DNA of 24,520 bases from an uncultured Lachnospiraceae bacterium (GCA_905203555.1 CAJKWK010000043.1:1-24520), one strand, 5' to 3'; shown: positions 1 through 7,985, counted from the first letter of the stretch. The notes: generated by a model from the sequence alone, not told the origin. Program-made: numbers and translations.

Positions 1-24
1 ACGGAGGGATTTTCTTCTCTGCGG

Positions 25-46
25 GCCTGTGTGTATTAACACAGGC
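25..46 (-). other. 8-bp hairpin downstream of the double GntR gene
   Basis: The arms GCCTGTGT (25-32) and ACACAGGC (39-46) are perfect complements around a 6-nt loop. The hairpin sits just past the stop codon of the minus-strand regulator, where a terminator is expected. Neither side has a clear run of T, so a classical intrinsic terminator is not proven; it may be a weak terminator or only an mRNA 3'-end stabiliser. Confidence 0.3.
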
Positions 47-58
47 ATTGCTTGCTAA

Positions 59-1522
59 CTAATATTTTTCTGGAACCCGAATATTAGCTACATGATAAAA
101 TTTATGTTTTTCTACCATATGCTTCTTCATACGACTCAAATTGTAACGATAACAATCTGCTATGCCATCCGCAAAGGAATCTGCATTACCTTCCCTTAAC
201 TGTTGAAGCGCAAGAATAACTTGCTTGTTGAGATGTGAAAGTGTATGTTTCTTGGACGGATAATAAGCAAAATGGTGTCCCCATTCAAGAAGATGATTGG
301 TTTCAGACAATATAACATATAAAGGTTCTAACGTGGTATTTCTCATTATGGCTTTCAAAATATCCGACAAATAAATAGAGTCAGAAGAAGTAAATCTATC
401 TGCCAACTCGTCCAGTTCTTCTTTAGTAAACTGTGGAGCAGCAGCTAAAGCGGCAGGACGAATAATTAGTACCATTAACTGCAAAGCGTGAAGGTAACGT
501 AGTGCTTTTTCTACATATCCGGAATTAAGAGCCAGCTGATGAAGTTTCGTATCATCCGGTTCTATCACTATAGTACCTTTACCATTTAATGTCTTTACGA
601 AACCTCTTTGCTCGAGTTCTGATAATGCCTTTCTGACCGTCGATATAGAGACCTCATACTGGTTGGCCAGTTGTTTTTCATATGGAAGAAACATTCCAAC
701 AGAATACTCTCCAAGACCGATTTTTAGATTCAAGTCATCAACAATTTTTGAGTAACAATAATCCTGACCACGCATGGGATTCCATGAAAACCTCAAACCA
801 GTTTGTGAATAACATTTTGGGGCGGCCTCTGACAGATAATTTAAGGTGTTTTCGATGAATTCCGTAAGTTTCTGATACATATTTGAGAGCAGGTTGCACT
901 TTATGTGTGGATCATCGCCTTTTAAGACATCTGGAATGACATTGGCTACAGATACCGCTTCCTGTGAAAAATGCTTAGAGAAGTAAGTACACTCCTCTGT
1001 AAAGAATGTAAGTTTATTATAAAGGCCAAACGTAGAGTAGAGTTCGCTGAATAGGGAATTACCGCCTATTCTTAATATCTCATATCCTAATTTAGAGGGA
1101 GGACGCCATCCACCAGCAGTATATCCTAAACGCAATGCTTTCATAGCCTGCTTATAGTGGGGCATTATCTCCACATCACATCCCTGTAAGGAAAAAACCA
1201 AAAGTGAAGGCAGTATTAGGGCAAAAGTTTGATATACCTGTAAAATACAATCCTTTTGTTTTAGAATCTCAAAAACAGTGCTTGATGAATTACAGGTATC
1301 TTTTGTTGAAATAACAATCGGCGCAAGGCGAGGCTGAATATCAACCAGTCCTTCCGCCCTCAATGCTTCGAAAACACGGTTAATCGTATATCTGCTAACA
1401 TGGAATTGTTCGCAATACATCCTTGAAGATGGCAAGGCATTTCCATGAGGTATCTGTCCATCTAAAATACACTGCTTAATTTCATTATATACAAATTCAA
1501 ATTTTGTCTCTTGTGGTTTCAT
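59..1522 (-). CDS. Double-headed GntR-family transcriptional regulator
   Basis: The 487-residue cytoplasmic protein has two GntR-type winged helix-turn-helix regions. One is at about residues 5-72 (LPSSRMYCEQF, VSRYTINRVFEAL, AEGLVDIQPR) and the other at about 255-322 (LPYEKQLANQYEVS, STVRKALSELEQRGFV, NGKGT). Each is followed by about 150 mostly helical residues. The second of these (about 325-480) resembles an FCD effector domain, and the first (about 80-235) has a similar spacing of helices, so the protein looks like an internal duplication of a whole GntR/FCD unit. Usual family members have one head and about 230 residues. The start is supported by AGGAGG (complement of 1529-1534) six bases upstream. 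The gene is divergent from the c-di-GMP phosphorelay genes, which it may control. The ligand is unknown. Confidence 0.85.
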   Translation of the reverse strand: MKPQETKFEFVYNEIKQCILDGQIPHGNALPSSRMYCEQFHVSRYTINRVFEALRAEGLVDIQPRLAPIVISTKDTCNSSSTVFEILKQKDCILQVYQTFALILPSLLVFSLQGCDVEIMPHYKQAMKALRLGYTAGGWRPPSKLGYEILRIGGNSLFSELYSTFGLYNKLTFFTEECTYFSKHFSQEAVSVANVIPDVLKGDDPHIKCNLLSNMYQKLTEFIENTLNYLSEAAPKCYSQTGLRFSWNPMRGQDYCYSKIVDDLNLKIGLGEYSVGMFLPYEKQLANQYEVSISTVRKALSELEQRGFVKTLNGKGTIVIEPDDTKLHQLALNSGYVEKALRYLHALQLMVLIIRPAALAAAPQFTKEELDELADRFTSSDSIYLSDILKAIMRNTTLEPLYVILSETNHLLEWGHHFAYYPSKKHTLSHLNKQVILALQQLREGNADSFADGIADCYRYNLSRMKKHMVEKHKFYHVANIRVPEKY

Positions 1523-1543
1523 AACTTGCCTCCTATCTGCTTG

Positions 1544-1572
1544 ATTATATCATGGTGAACCTATTTTGTCAG
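1544..1572 (-). promoter_or_regulatory. Sigma-A type promoter of the double GntR gene
   Basis: Read on the minus strand, CTGACA (complement of 1567-1572) is followed after 17 bases by a consensus TATAAT (complement of 1544-1549). TG one base before it makes an extended -10. It lies 22 bp upstream of the start codon, so the leader is short. A near-repeat ACCTATTTTG (1559-1568) and ACCTATTTGC (1588-1597) overlaps and flanks the -35 and could be an operator. Confidence 0.7.
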
Positions 1573-1683
1573 TATAAAAAAACGCTTACCTATTTGCACA
1601 CCTTACCAATATAGATATTGCCAGTATGTTAGGATAACATTTAAAATAAAAATGCAAAATTATTAGGAAAGAGTTTAAGTATC

Positions 1684-3336
1684 ATGGATAAACAAAAAAT
1701 TTTAATTGTGGACGATTCAGAGATGAATCGAGCTCTTTTGGTAGATATTTTGGAAGGGCACTATGATGTGGTAGAGGCTGAGAATGGTGTGGAAGCAATT
1801 TCTCTCCTTTCAAAGCAAAGAGCAGATTTCTCCCTTTTGCTTCTGGACATTATGATGCCTGAAATGGACGGATTTGAAGTATTAGCTTACATAAACAAAT
1901 ACCATTGGAATGACACCTTCGCTGTTATTATGATTTCTGCTGATGACACTCCTGCTAATATAAAGAGGGCCTATGATTTAGGGGCTTTTGACTATATCAG
2001 CCGACCTTTTGATTCAACCATTGTCCAGCGTCGAATTTCTAATACGATGTTTTTATACGCAAGGCAGCATCGCCTTGAAAAAATTATTGCAGAACAATTT
2101 CACGAGAAGGAAAAGAATAGTAAGCTGATGATCTCAATTCTGTCTCATATTGTGGAATTCCGTAATGGAGAGAGCGGCCGACATATCATGCATGTAAATA
2201 CAATTACAAAATATTTGCTGAAGCAGTTGGTTCAGCTGACAGATCAATATCCTTTGTCTAAAGCAGATATTTCTTTGATCAGCACTGCTTCTGCGCTACA
2301 CGATATTGGGAAAATCTCAATTTCAGATGCAATATTAAATAAACCCAGCCGACTTACGGCAGAGGAATTTGAAGTGATAAAAACGCACTCAGAGATCGGT
2401 GCTAACATGCTATTAGACCTGCCCATAGAGCAGCGCGAAATTCCGCTTATTAAAGTGGCTTCTGAGATCTGCCGATGGCACCACGAAAGGTATGATGGCA
2501 ATGGTTATCCGGACGGATTAAAGGGAGAAGAAATTCCCATTGCCGCTCAGGTAGTTGCGCTGGCCGATGTATATGATGCCTTGACCAGTGAGCGCTGCTA
2601 TAAGAAAGCTTATTCACATGGAGAAGCTTTGAAAATGATTTTAGAAGGACAATGTGGTGCATTTAATCCTACACTTTTACTGTGTCTACAAGAAATTGCT
2701 GAGACACTTGAAAGTGAGTTTATGGATACCTCTTCTGAACAGGAGACGAAAAGCATTCAAGATATAAGAAATGAAGTAGATTACGACAGGTTGTTTTCCT
2801 ATGAAAAACACACCGTCTTGTCTCGCAAACAGCAGCAACTGCAATTATTATATATTGATTCCTTAACCAGTATTTACAATCGCCGCTATTATGACGAGCA
2901 TTTTCAAGGCACAGATGATATTCAGGCAATGGCCGTAATAGATGTAGATGATTTTAAGTACATCAATGATAATTATGGCCACGATGTTGGCGATATCATA
3001 TTGCAGAGCATTGCACAAACTGTTTTATCCTGTGTGCGAAAAACAGATGCAGTTATCCGTTATGGCGGCGATGAATTTGTAATCATCTTTCTTAGTATGC
3101 CCCAAGAGATATTTGAGAAAAAACTGGAGAGGATCAGACATTCTGTTGATAGTCTGATAATTGATGGACATCCCGAACTACATATGTCTGTAAGCATAGG
3201 TGGGGCATATGGAAGTGGAACCGCAGAAAAACTGTTCAAAGTTGCAGACACTATGATGTATCAATCAAAAAAAGCAAAAAATCAGGTGACCATTAGTTTT
3301 CTGGACGAAATGGTGGGCAGCGCAGACAGCATTTAA
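1684..3336 (+). CDS. Response regulator with HD-GYP and GGDEF domains (c-di-GMP turnover)
   Basis: The 550-residue protein has three domains in order. The receiver (about 5-120) has acidic residues D10/D11 and phosphoacceptor D55 in LLLLDIMMPEMDG. The HD-GYP phosphodiesterase domain (about 145-345) has HD at 206-207 in ALHDIGK and HHERYDGNGYP at 266-276. The C-terminal GGDEF diguanylate cyclase (about 385-540) has GGDEF intact at 461-465 and an RxxD inhibitory site (R452-D455) exactly five residues before it. All motifs needed for both making and degrading c-di-GMP are therefore present. The receiver has SRPF where KPF is usual, so the conserved switch lysine is arginine. No effector DNA-binding domain is seen. 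The gene is followed 18 bp later by an Hpt gene and then a hybrid kinase, the likely phosphate source. Which activity dominates cannot be told. Confidence 0.92.
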   Translation: MDKQKILIVDDSEMNRALLVDILEGHYDVVEAENGVEAISLLSKQRADFSLLLLDIMMPEMDGFEVLAYINKYHWNDTFAVIMISADDTPANIKRAYDLGAFDYISRPFDSTIVQRRISNTMFLYARQHRLEKIIAEQFHEKEKNSKLMISILSHIVEFRNGESGRHIMHVNTITKYLLKQLVQLTDQYPLSKADISLISTASALHDIGKISISDAILNKPSRLTAEEFEVIKTHSEIGANMLLDLPIEQREIPLIKVASEICRWHHERYDGNGYPDGLKGEEIPIAAQVVALADVYDALTSERCYKKAYSHGEALKMILEGQCGAFNPTLLLCLQEIAETLESEFMDTSSEQETKSIQDIRNEVDYDRLFSYEKHTVLSRKQQQLQLLYIDSLTSIYNRRYYDEHFQGTDDIQAMAVIDVDDFKYINDNYGHDVGDIILQSIAQTVLSCVRKTDAVIRYGGDEFVIIFLSMPQEIFEKKLERIRHSVDSLIIDGHPELHMSVSIGGAYGSGTAEKLFKVADTMMYQSKKAKNQVTISFLDEMVGSADSI

Positions 3337-3354
3337 AAAGGAGGAATCGTGATT

Positions 3355-3717
3355 ATGAATCTAAAAGATTGTTATATAAAATTTGGCGGCGATTTTGATG
3401 AAGTGCTGGGCAGATTGCGTCGTGAGCAAATCGTTCAGAAATTTATGTATAAATTCCTGGATGATAAAAGCTTTCATTTGTTTGAAGCGTCTGTGGAGAA
3501 TAAGGACTATGAAGAGGCTCTAAGGGCCGTTCATACACTCAAAGGAATTTGTCAAAATCTTTCATTTACCAGATTGTTTGAAAGTAGTAGTTTGGTAACT
3601 AATGCATTAAAAGAAAACGATTGGGATAAGGCTATCGATATGATGCCGAAATTATCAGAGGATTACTATGAAACCATCAATGTTATTAGAGATTTTAAGA
3701 ATTCCAGGGAGGAATAA
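3355..3717 (+). CDS. Stand-alone Hpt phosphotransfer protein
   Basis: The 120-residue, mostly helical protein has the Hpt signature AVHTLKGICQNL. Its histidine (residue 60 from this start) is the expected phospho-acceptor. It fits an intermediate in a multistep relay, carrying phosphate from a receiver of the downstream hybrid kinase to the receiver of the upstream c-di-GMP enzyme. A GTG at 3349 is in frame but only four bases after AAGGAGG (3338-3344), so ATG at 3355, ten bases after it, is preferred. The stop is six bases before the next start, so the genes are one transcription unit. Nothing suggests damage. Confidence 0.85.
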   Translation: MNLKDCYIKFGGDFDEVLGRLRREQIVQKFMYKFLDDKSFHLFEASVENKDYEEALRAVHTLKGICQNLSFTRLFESSSLVTNALKENDWDKAIDMMPKLSEDYYETINVIRDFKNSREE

Positions 3718-3722
3718 CATCA

Positions 3723-6284
3723 ATGAGAAATAGTAAAACCAAGGATTCTACAACACGTTTTCTAATATACAGTTTCATTGGGCTTTTAATTTTTAGTATT
3801 ATTGTGTTTAGTCTGCTCGGAATCTATATGAGTCGAAAGAGTGAAAAGGCCGTTTACGAAATTGGTCAAATTTATATGTCTGGAATGAATGAACAAATGT
3901 CCAGACACTTTGAAACTGTTATTAAGTTGCGTTTTGATCAGGTCAGCGGCATTGTTTCTGTTGTCTCAGCAGATAATAACAATAAAGAAAAGTTATATGA
4001 GGAACTTGTTTACAGGGCACAGGTCAGGAACTTTGACTATTTATCACTTTGTTCTGCTGAGGGAAATTTTCAGACTCTTTATGGACAATCAGTACAGCCA
4101 CTGAACCCAGAGCCCTTTGTAGAAGCATTAGTACGAGGAGAACAAAGAGTCGCTGTAGGCATTGATTCTGCCGGCAATGAAGTGGCATTGTTTGGCGTTG
4201 ACGTTACGACTTACCCTATGCAGGATGGCAGTATGAGCACTGGACTGGTAGCAGCCGTCCCACTGGAGTACATCGGCGATTTCCTTTCTTTAGAGGATGA
4301 AGAGCAGCTGATGTATTACCATATTATCAGGCCGGACGGTAGTTTTGTAATACAGAACCCCCACACGGAGTTGGGGGATTTCTTTAAACAACTACAAAAG
4401 CAGCCTGATTCTACAGCAAATGAGTTATCTGAAGAAAGTTCAATTAAAGAATTTGGTGCTGCACTAAAAAAACGTGAAGAATATGTTACAACGGTTGACG
4501 TAAATGGTGAAGAGCATCAGATATACGGTATACCATTACCTTATTCTGAGTGGTATTTGGTATCGGTAATGCCTTATAGTATATTGGACGATACCATAAA
4601 TAATCTGAGCAACCAGCGTATATTTATGACATTGTTATCTTGTGCTTCTATTTTGATCATTCTTACATTAATTTTTCTTCGGTATTTCTCCATAACCCGT
4701 TCTCAGCTGCTTGAGTTAAAGGATGCCCGCCAAAAAGCGGTTGAATCAAGTAAAGCAAAGAGCGAATTTTTAGCAAATATGAGCCATGATATTCGTACAC
4801 CCATGAATGCAATTGTCGGCATGACCGCGATTGCCACAGCCCATATAGATGACCAGAAACAGGTACAGAATTGCCTTAGAAAAATTACATTATCAAGTAA
4901 ACATCTATTAGGGCTGATCAACGATGTTTTGGATATGTCTAAAATTGAAAGTGGGAAATTAACTTTAACAACAGAACAAATTTCATTAAAGGAAGTTGTT
5001 GAAGGGATTGTTAATATTATGCAGCCACAGGTTAAGGCAAAAAGGCAAACCTTTGACATACATGTGGAAAATATCTTAACAGAAAATATGTGGTGCGATG
5101 GTGTACGCTTGAATCAGGTTTTGCTAAATCTTTTATCGAATTCAACGAAGTATACACCGGAGGGGGGTTCGATACAACTATCCCTCTCTGAAGAAAAATC
5201 TCCGAAAGGAGAAAACTATATCCGAATCCATATCAAGGTCAAGGATAATGGAATTGGTATGTCGCCAGATTTTCTGAAAAGAATATATGAACCCTATAGC
5301 CGTGCTGATGGAGTCAGGGTTAGTAAAACGCAAGGCACTGGTTTGGGAATGGCGATTACAAAGTACATTGTGGAGGCAATGGAAGGGTCCCTTAATATAA
5401 CAAGTGAACTTGATAAAGGTACCGAGGTTTCTCTTACATTTGATTTTGAAAAAGCGGTTGCACTGGAAATGGATATGGTTCTTCCTTCCTGGAATATGTT
5501 GGTAGTTGATGATGATGAATTACTCTGCAGGACAGCGATAGACACGCTGAAAACCATCGGCATCAATGCCGACTGGGTATTGAGTGGAGAAAAGGCGATA
5601 GAACTGGTTACCCAACACCACCAAAAGAGAGATGATTATCAAATCATTCTATTGGATTGGAAACTACCTGGTATGAATGGGATTCAAGTTGCAAAAGAAA
5701 TCCGGCGTAATTTGGGAGATGAAGTGCCGATTTTGCTGATTTCTGCATATGACTGGAGTGAATGTGAAGCGGAAGCTCGTGAAGCAGGTATTAGTGGTTT
5801 TATTTCCAAACCCCTTTTTAAATCCACTCTGTATCATGCTTTGCGTCAGTATATGGGCGCTGAAACAGAAAATGATCAGACATTGAACCACAATATCGAT
5901 CTATCCGGACGTCGTATTCTGCTTGCTGAGGATAATGAGCTAAACTGGGAAGTTGCTAAAGAATTACTTTCCGATTTAGGCGTGGAACTGGATTGGGCAG
6001 AAGATGGCCAGATCTGTCTGGACAAGTTCCAAAGATCACCAGAGGGATATTACGATGCCATTCTTATGGATATACGGATGCCGCATATGACAGGGTATGA
6101 GGCCACAAAAGCTATCCGTGGACTGAACCATCCTAATGCTCTATCCGTTCCAATTATAGCTATGAGTGCAGATGCTTTTTCTGATGACATACAGCATTGC
6201 CTGGAGTGCGGTATGAATGCCCATATAGCAAAGCCGATCGATGTTATAGAATTGACTCGCTTATTAAAAAGATTTTTAATTTAA
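3723..6284 (+). CDS. Membrane hybrid sensor histidine kinase with two receiver domains
   Basis: The 853-residue protein has a first membrane segment at about 13-36 and an extracytoplasmic sensor of some 260 residues that looks Cache/PAS-like but has no recognised ligand. A second membrane segment follows at about 300-325. The HisKA domain has H355 in FLANMSHDIRTPMNA. The HATPase domain has an N box (NQVLLNLLSNSTKYT) and glycine boxes DNGIGM and GTGLGMAI. Two receivers follow, with phosphoacceptors D645 (ILLDWKLPGMNG) and D783 (ILMDIRMPHMTG), each keeping its KP motif. AGGGAGG (3706-3712), inside the end of the Hpt gene, serves the start. The protein has no Hpt domain of its own, and that is supplied by the preceding gene. 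The unit ends in a strong terminator. Confidence 0.93.
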   Translation: MRNSKTKDSTTRFLIYSFIGLLIFSIIVFSLLGIYMSRKSEKAVYEIGQIYMSGMNEQMSRHFETVIKLRFDQVSGIVSVVSADNNNKEKLYEELVYRAQVRNFDYLSLCSAEGNFQTLYGQSVQPLNPEPFVEALVRGEQRVAVGIDSAGNEVALFGVDVTTYPMQDGSMSTGLVAAVPLEYIGDFLSLEDEEQLMYYHIIRPDGSFVIQNPHTELGDFFKQLQKQPDSTANELSEESSIKEFGAALKKREEYVTTVDVNGEEHQIYGIPLPYSEWYLVSVMPYSILDDTINNLSNQRIFMTLLSCASILIILTLIFLRYFSITRSQLLELKDARQKAVESSKAKSEFLANMSHDIRTPMNAIVGMTAIATAHIDDQKQVQNCLRKITLSSKHLLGLINDVLDMSKIESGKLTLTTEQISLKEVVEGIVNIMQPQVKAKRQTFDIHVENILTENMWCDGVRLNQVLLNLLSNSTKYTPEGGSIQLSLSEEKSPKGENYIRIHIKVKDNGIGMSPDFLKRIYEPYSRADGVRVSKTQGTGLGMAITKYIVEAMEGSLNITSELDKGTEVSLTFDFEKAVALEMDMVLPSWNMLVVDDDELLCRTAIDTLKTIGINADWVLSGEKAIELVTQHHQKRDDYQIILLDWKLPGMNGIQVAKEIRRNLGDEVPILLISAYDWSECEAEAREAGISGFISKPLFKSTLYHALRQYMGAETENDQTLNHNIDLSGRRILLAEDNELNWEVAKELLSDLGVELDWAEDGQICLDKFQRSPEGYYDAILMDIRMPHMTGYEATKAIRGLNHPNALSVPIIAMSADAFSDDIQHCLECGMNAHIAKPIDVIELTRLLKRFLI

Positions 6285-6294
6285 ATCTATCCAT

Positions 6295-6328
6295 AAAAGC
6301 GCGTGTCCGAAGGCACGCGCTTTTATAT
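6295..6328 (+). terminator. Intrinsic terminator of the phosphorelay operon
   Basis: The perfect 11-bp arms AAAAGCGCGTG (6295-6305) and CACGCGCTTTT (6314-6324) extend by a G-T and a C-G pair to a CGAA tetraloop, and T-rich sequence follows. It lies 11 bp after the kinase stop codon. The symmetric A and T flanks would let it work in both directions. Confidence 0.9.
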
Positions 6329-6367
6329 TTATCTCCAATTCCCACCTTTTCGTTTTTAGGTGTAGAT

Positions 6368-6412
6368 CGCCTCCATTCCAATTATTTCAAAAAAATGATT
6401 GGAATGGAGGCG
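6368..6412 (+). promoter_or_regulatory. Long hairpin sequestering the RBS upstream of the integrase unit
   Basis: The arms 6368-6387 and 6393-6412 are 20 nt each, pair at 19 positions with one G-T, and leave a 5-nt loop CAAAA. The outer 15 bp (CGCCTCCATTCCAAT and its complement) are perfect. The 3' arm contains GGAGG (6406-6410), the ribosome binding site five bases before the ATG at 6416. In RNA the site would be buried. In DNA the symmetry could also be a recombinase core or a repressor operator. Confidence 0.75.
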
Positions 6413-6415
6413 TAA

Positions 6416-6574
6416 ATGGATTACGAATATTGGACTAAGACCATAAATGAAGAAGATCGTAAAATCAACAATGCAAACCGTAGATTTCGTTATCATTGTA
6501 ACTCACTGGAAAGGAATAGGAAGCGAGACGCCAGGTGGCGGAGATCATTTTCCACCGGGAACATCCTACCGTAG
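6416..6574 (+). CDS. Small basic ORF overlapping the integrase (unrecognised, 52 aa)
   Basis: The ORF starts at ATG with GGAGG five bases upstream and encodes 52 residues rich in Arg, Asn and Glu (MDYEYWTKTINEED, then NRRFRYHCNSLERNRKRDAR). No known domain is recognised. Its last 40 bases overlap the start of the integrase in another frame, the usual arrangement for translational coupling. Position and charge would suit an excisionase-like or leader peptide, but that is inference. The case for it being real rests on the good ribosome binding site and the lack of one for any other local ORF. Confidence 0.5.
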   Translation: MDYEYWTKTINEEDRKINNANRRFRYHCNSLERNRKRDARWRRSFSTGNILP

Positions 6575-7584
6575 CTGAGTATTGTGAGAAGTGGCTGCTG
6601 ATGCAATCCTCAAAAGTATCACCGGCTACGCTGAAAGGCTACACTTCCAATATGAAGAATTACATCATCAAGCCTTTGGGTGATATGTATATGGAGGAGG
6701 TGACGGCGGATGATATTCGTCTGGCGCTGATTCCATTGTCCAACAAATCCGAGAGCCTGCACAATACGGTGAATATGCTCCTCAAGTGCATTTTCTACTC
6801 GGCAGAGCGGAGCCAGTTGCTGGAATACAATCCGTGTGAGGGAATTTCAGCAAGGGGCGGGAAACCGACCCAAAAGAAAGATGCGCTGACAGACCAGCAG
6901 GTGGAAGTGCTGCTGGAAACCGTCAAAGGACTTCCGCCGTATCTGTTTACCATGATCGGACTATATTCGGGTTTGCGCCGGGAAGAAGCTCTTGCTTTAC
7001 AATGGGATTGTGTGTTTCTTGATGTGCCTACTCCGTATATCTCTGTGCGGCGCGCATGGCGAGCAGAGCATAACAGACCGGTTATCTCTACAACGCTTAA
7101 GACGAAAGCGGCCAGAAGGGATATTCCCATTCCCAAATGCCTTGTGAATTGTCTGCGGGAAGCCAAGGCTGCCTCCAAATCGGAATATGTGATTGCCGAT
7201 AGTGAGGGACAGCCCTTGTCATATTCGCAGTTCAAACGGGTCTGGCAGTACATCGTCGTTCGATCTGCCAAAGTGCGCACCTATTATAAGTATGTGAACG
7301 GACAGAGCATCAAGTACACGGTTCAGCCGAGCCTGGGCGGGCATCAGAAAAATAACCCCAACATTGTGTATAGCCTGGACTTTGAGGTAACTCCTCACCT
7401 GTTGCGCCATACCTACATTACCAATCTCTTGTATGCAGGCGTTGACCCCAAAACAGTTCAATACCTTGCCGGACATGAAAACAGTAAGACAACTATGGAC
7501 ATCTATGCAAGAGTGAAGTATAATAAGCCAGAACAGCTGGTTGATGTAGTAAATTCTGCATTTCACCAAGCGGTTCCCTCTTAA
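6535..7584 (+). CDS. Tyrosine recombinase / integrase
   Basis: The 349-residue site-specific recombinase has a SAM-like core-binding domain at about 10-95 (TVAEYCEKWL, SPATLKGYTSNM) and a catalytic domain at about 115-335. All active-site residues are visible: R148 in YSGLRREEALAL, a lysine at 189 or 191 in LKTKAARRDIPIP, H288 and R291 in TPHLLRHTY, H314 in LAGHENS, and nucleophile Y324 in MDIYARV. It lacks the longer N-terminal arm-binding domain of Tn916-type integrases. The start is GTG, with AGGAAG about 11 bases upstream; an in-frame TAG at 6517 rules out a longer protein. It is probably coupled to the small upstream ORF. It appears intact and able to move the surrounding island, although its attachment sites were not identified. 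Confidence 0.93.
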   Translation: MAEIIFHREHPTVAEYCEKWLLMQSSKVSPATLKGYTSNMKNYIIKPLGDMYMEEVTADDIRLALIPLSNKSESLHNTVNMLLKCIFYSAERSQLLEYNPCEGISARGGKPTQKKDALTDQQVEVLLETVKGLPPYLFTMIGLYSGLRREEALALQWDCVFLDVPTPYISVRRAWRAEHNRPVISTTLKTKAARRDIPIPKCLVNCLREAKAASKSEYVIADSEGQPLSYSQFKRVWQYIVVRSAKVRTYYKYVNGQSIKYTVQPSLGGHQKNNPNIVYSLDFEVTPHLLRHTYITNLLYAGVDPKTVQYLAGHENSKTTMDIYARVKYNKPEQLVDVVNSAFHQAVPS

Positions 7585-7770
7585 AAGCGGCCTATTTCTT
7601 GGGTTAAGGAATAGGACAACCGATAAGCCGACATCGAAAAAAGGCCGGAATATCAAGGAAAATGAGCGCTTAGACGATAGAAATACGGTCTCAAAGGCGC
7701 ACGTAGAGCACCACAGTTCTCTAAACGTTAATCATACGTTTTCGGAACGTACAATTTCAAAAAGATTTAC

Positions 7771-7806
7771 AAACCTCTCAGGATTTTGGTCTTGGGAGGT
7801 TTTTTG
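7771..7806 (+). terminator. Intrinsic terminator downstream of the integrase
   Basis: AAACCTCTC (7771-7779) pairs with GGGAGGTTT (7794-7802), nine pairs including one G-T. The loop is 14 nt and the T run continues to 7805. Confidence 0.75.
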
Positions 7807-7828
7807 TATGTATTTTAAACAAAGATAA

Positions 7829-7837
7829 TGGTATAAT
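7829..7837 (+). promoter_or_regulatory. Extended -10 promoter for the zinc-finger/HipA-type unit
   Basis: TGGTATAAT gives a consensus -10 with the TG extension. No good -35 is seen at the normal distance. It lies about 150 bp upstream of the zinc-finger gene, and the transcript would run through the YhcG remnant. Confidence 0.45.
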
Positions 7838-7868
7838 CTATATAGGTCTAGCTTGTTATTTATTATTG

Positions 7869-7964
7869 CAACAGATTTTCTTGGGCGCAGGAAAATCATT
7901 AAATGAACAATATGAATTTGTATCCGCATTGCTGACACAAATTAGTTGGACGAATCATTTATAA
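7869..7964 (+). pseudogene. Remnant of a YhcG/DUF1016 PDDEXK nuclease gene
   Basis: In one frame the last 32 codons read QQIFLGAGKSLNEQYEF, then VSALLTQISWTNHL, then TAA. The ISWTNHL string preceded by a short helix resembles the conserved N-domain signature of YhcG/DUF1016 proteins (ISWTH or ISWTN followed by L). Full members run on for a further 200 or more residues to a PDDEXK nuclease domain; here the frame ends at once and the zinc-finger gene begins 22 bp later. This looks like the scar of a replaced gene. The identification rests on one short motif and is only moderately sure. Confidence 0.45.
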
Positions 7965-7985
7965 TAAGTGATTGGAGGGAAAGAT

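Larger units (their letters stand above)
7585..7985 (+). other. 401-bp non-coding stretch after the integrase
   Basis: From 7585 to about 7770 nothing is recognisable. After that the stretch holds an intrinsic terminator (7771-7806), an extended -10 promoter (7829-7837), a remnant of a YhcG-type gene (to 7964), and GGAGGG (7974-7979) for the zinc-finger gene. Confidence 0.6.

Noticed and set aside
6520..6574. Possible programmed frameshift joining the 52-residue ORF to the integrase
   Set aside because: The overlap contains no convincing slippery heptamer or following structure, and the integrase is complete from its GTG. Translational coupling is simpler.
6795..7280. 161-codon minus-strand frame inside the integrase gene
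   Set aside because: It is antisense to an intact, motif-complete integrase and has no promoter or ribosome binding site. It is a composition shadow.
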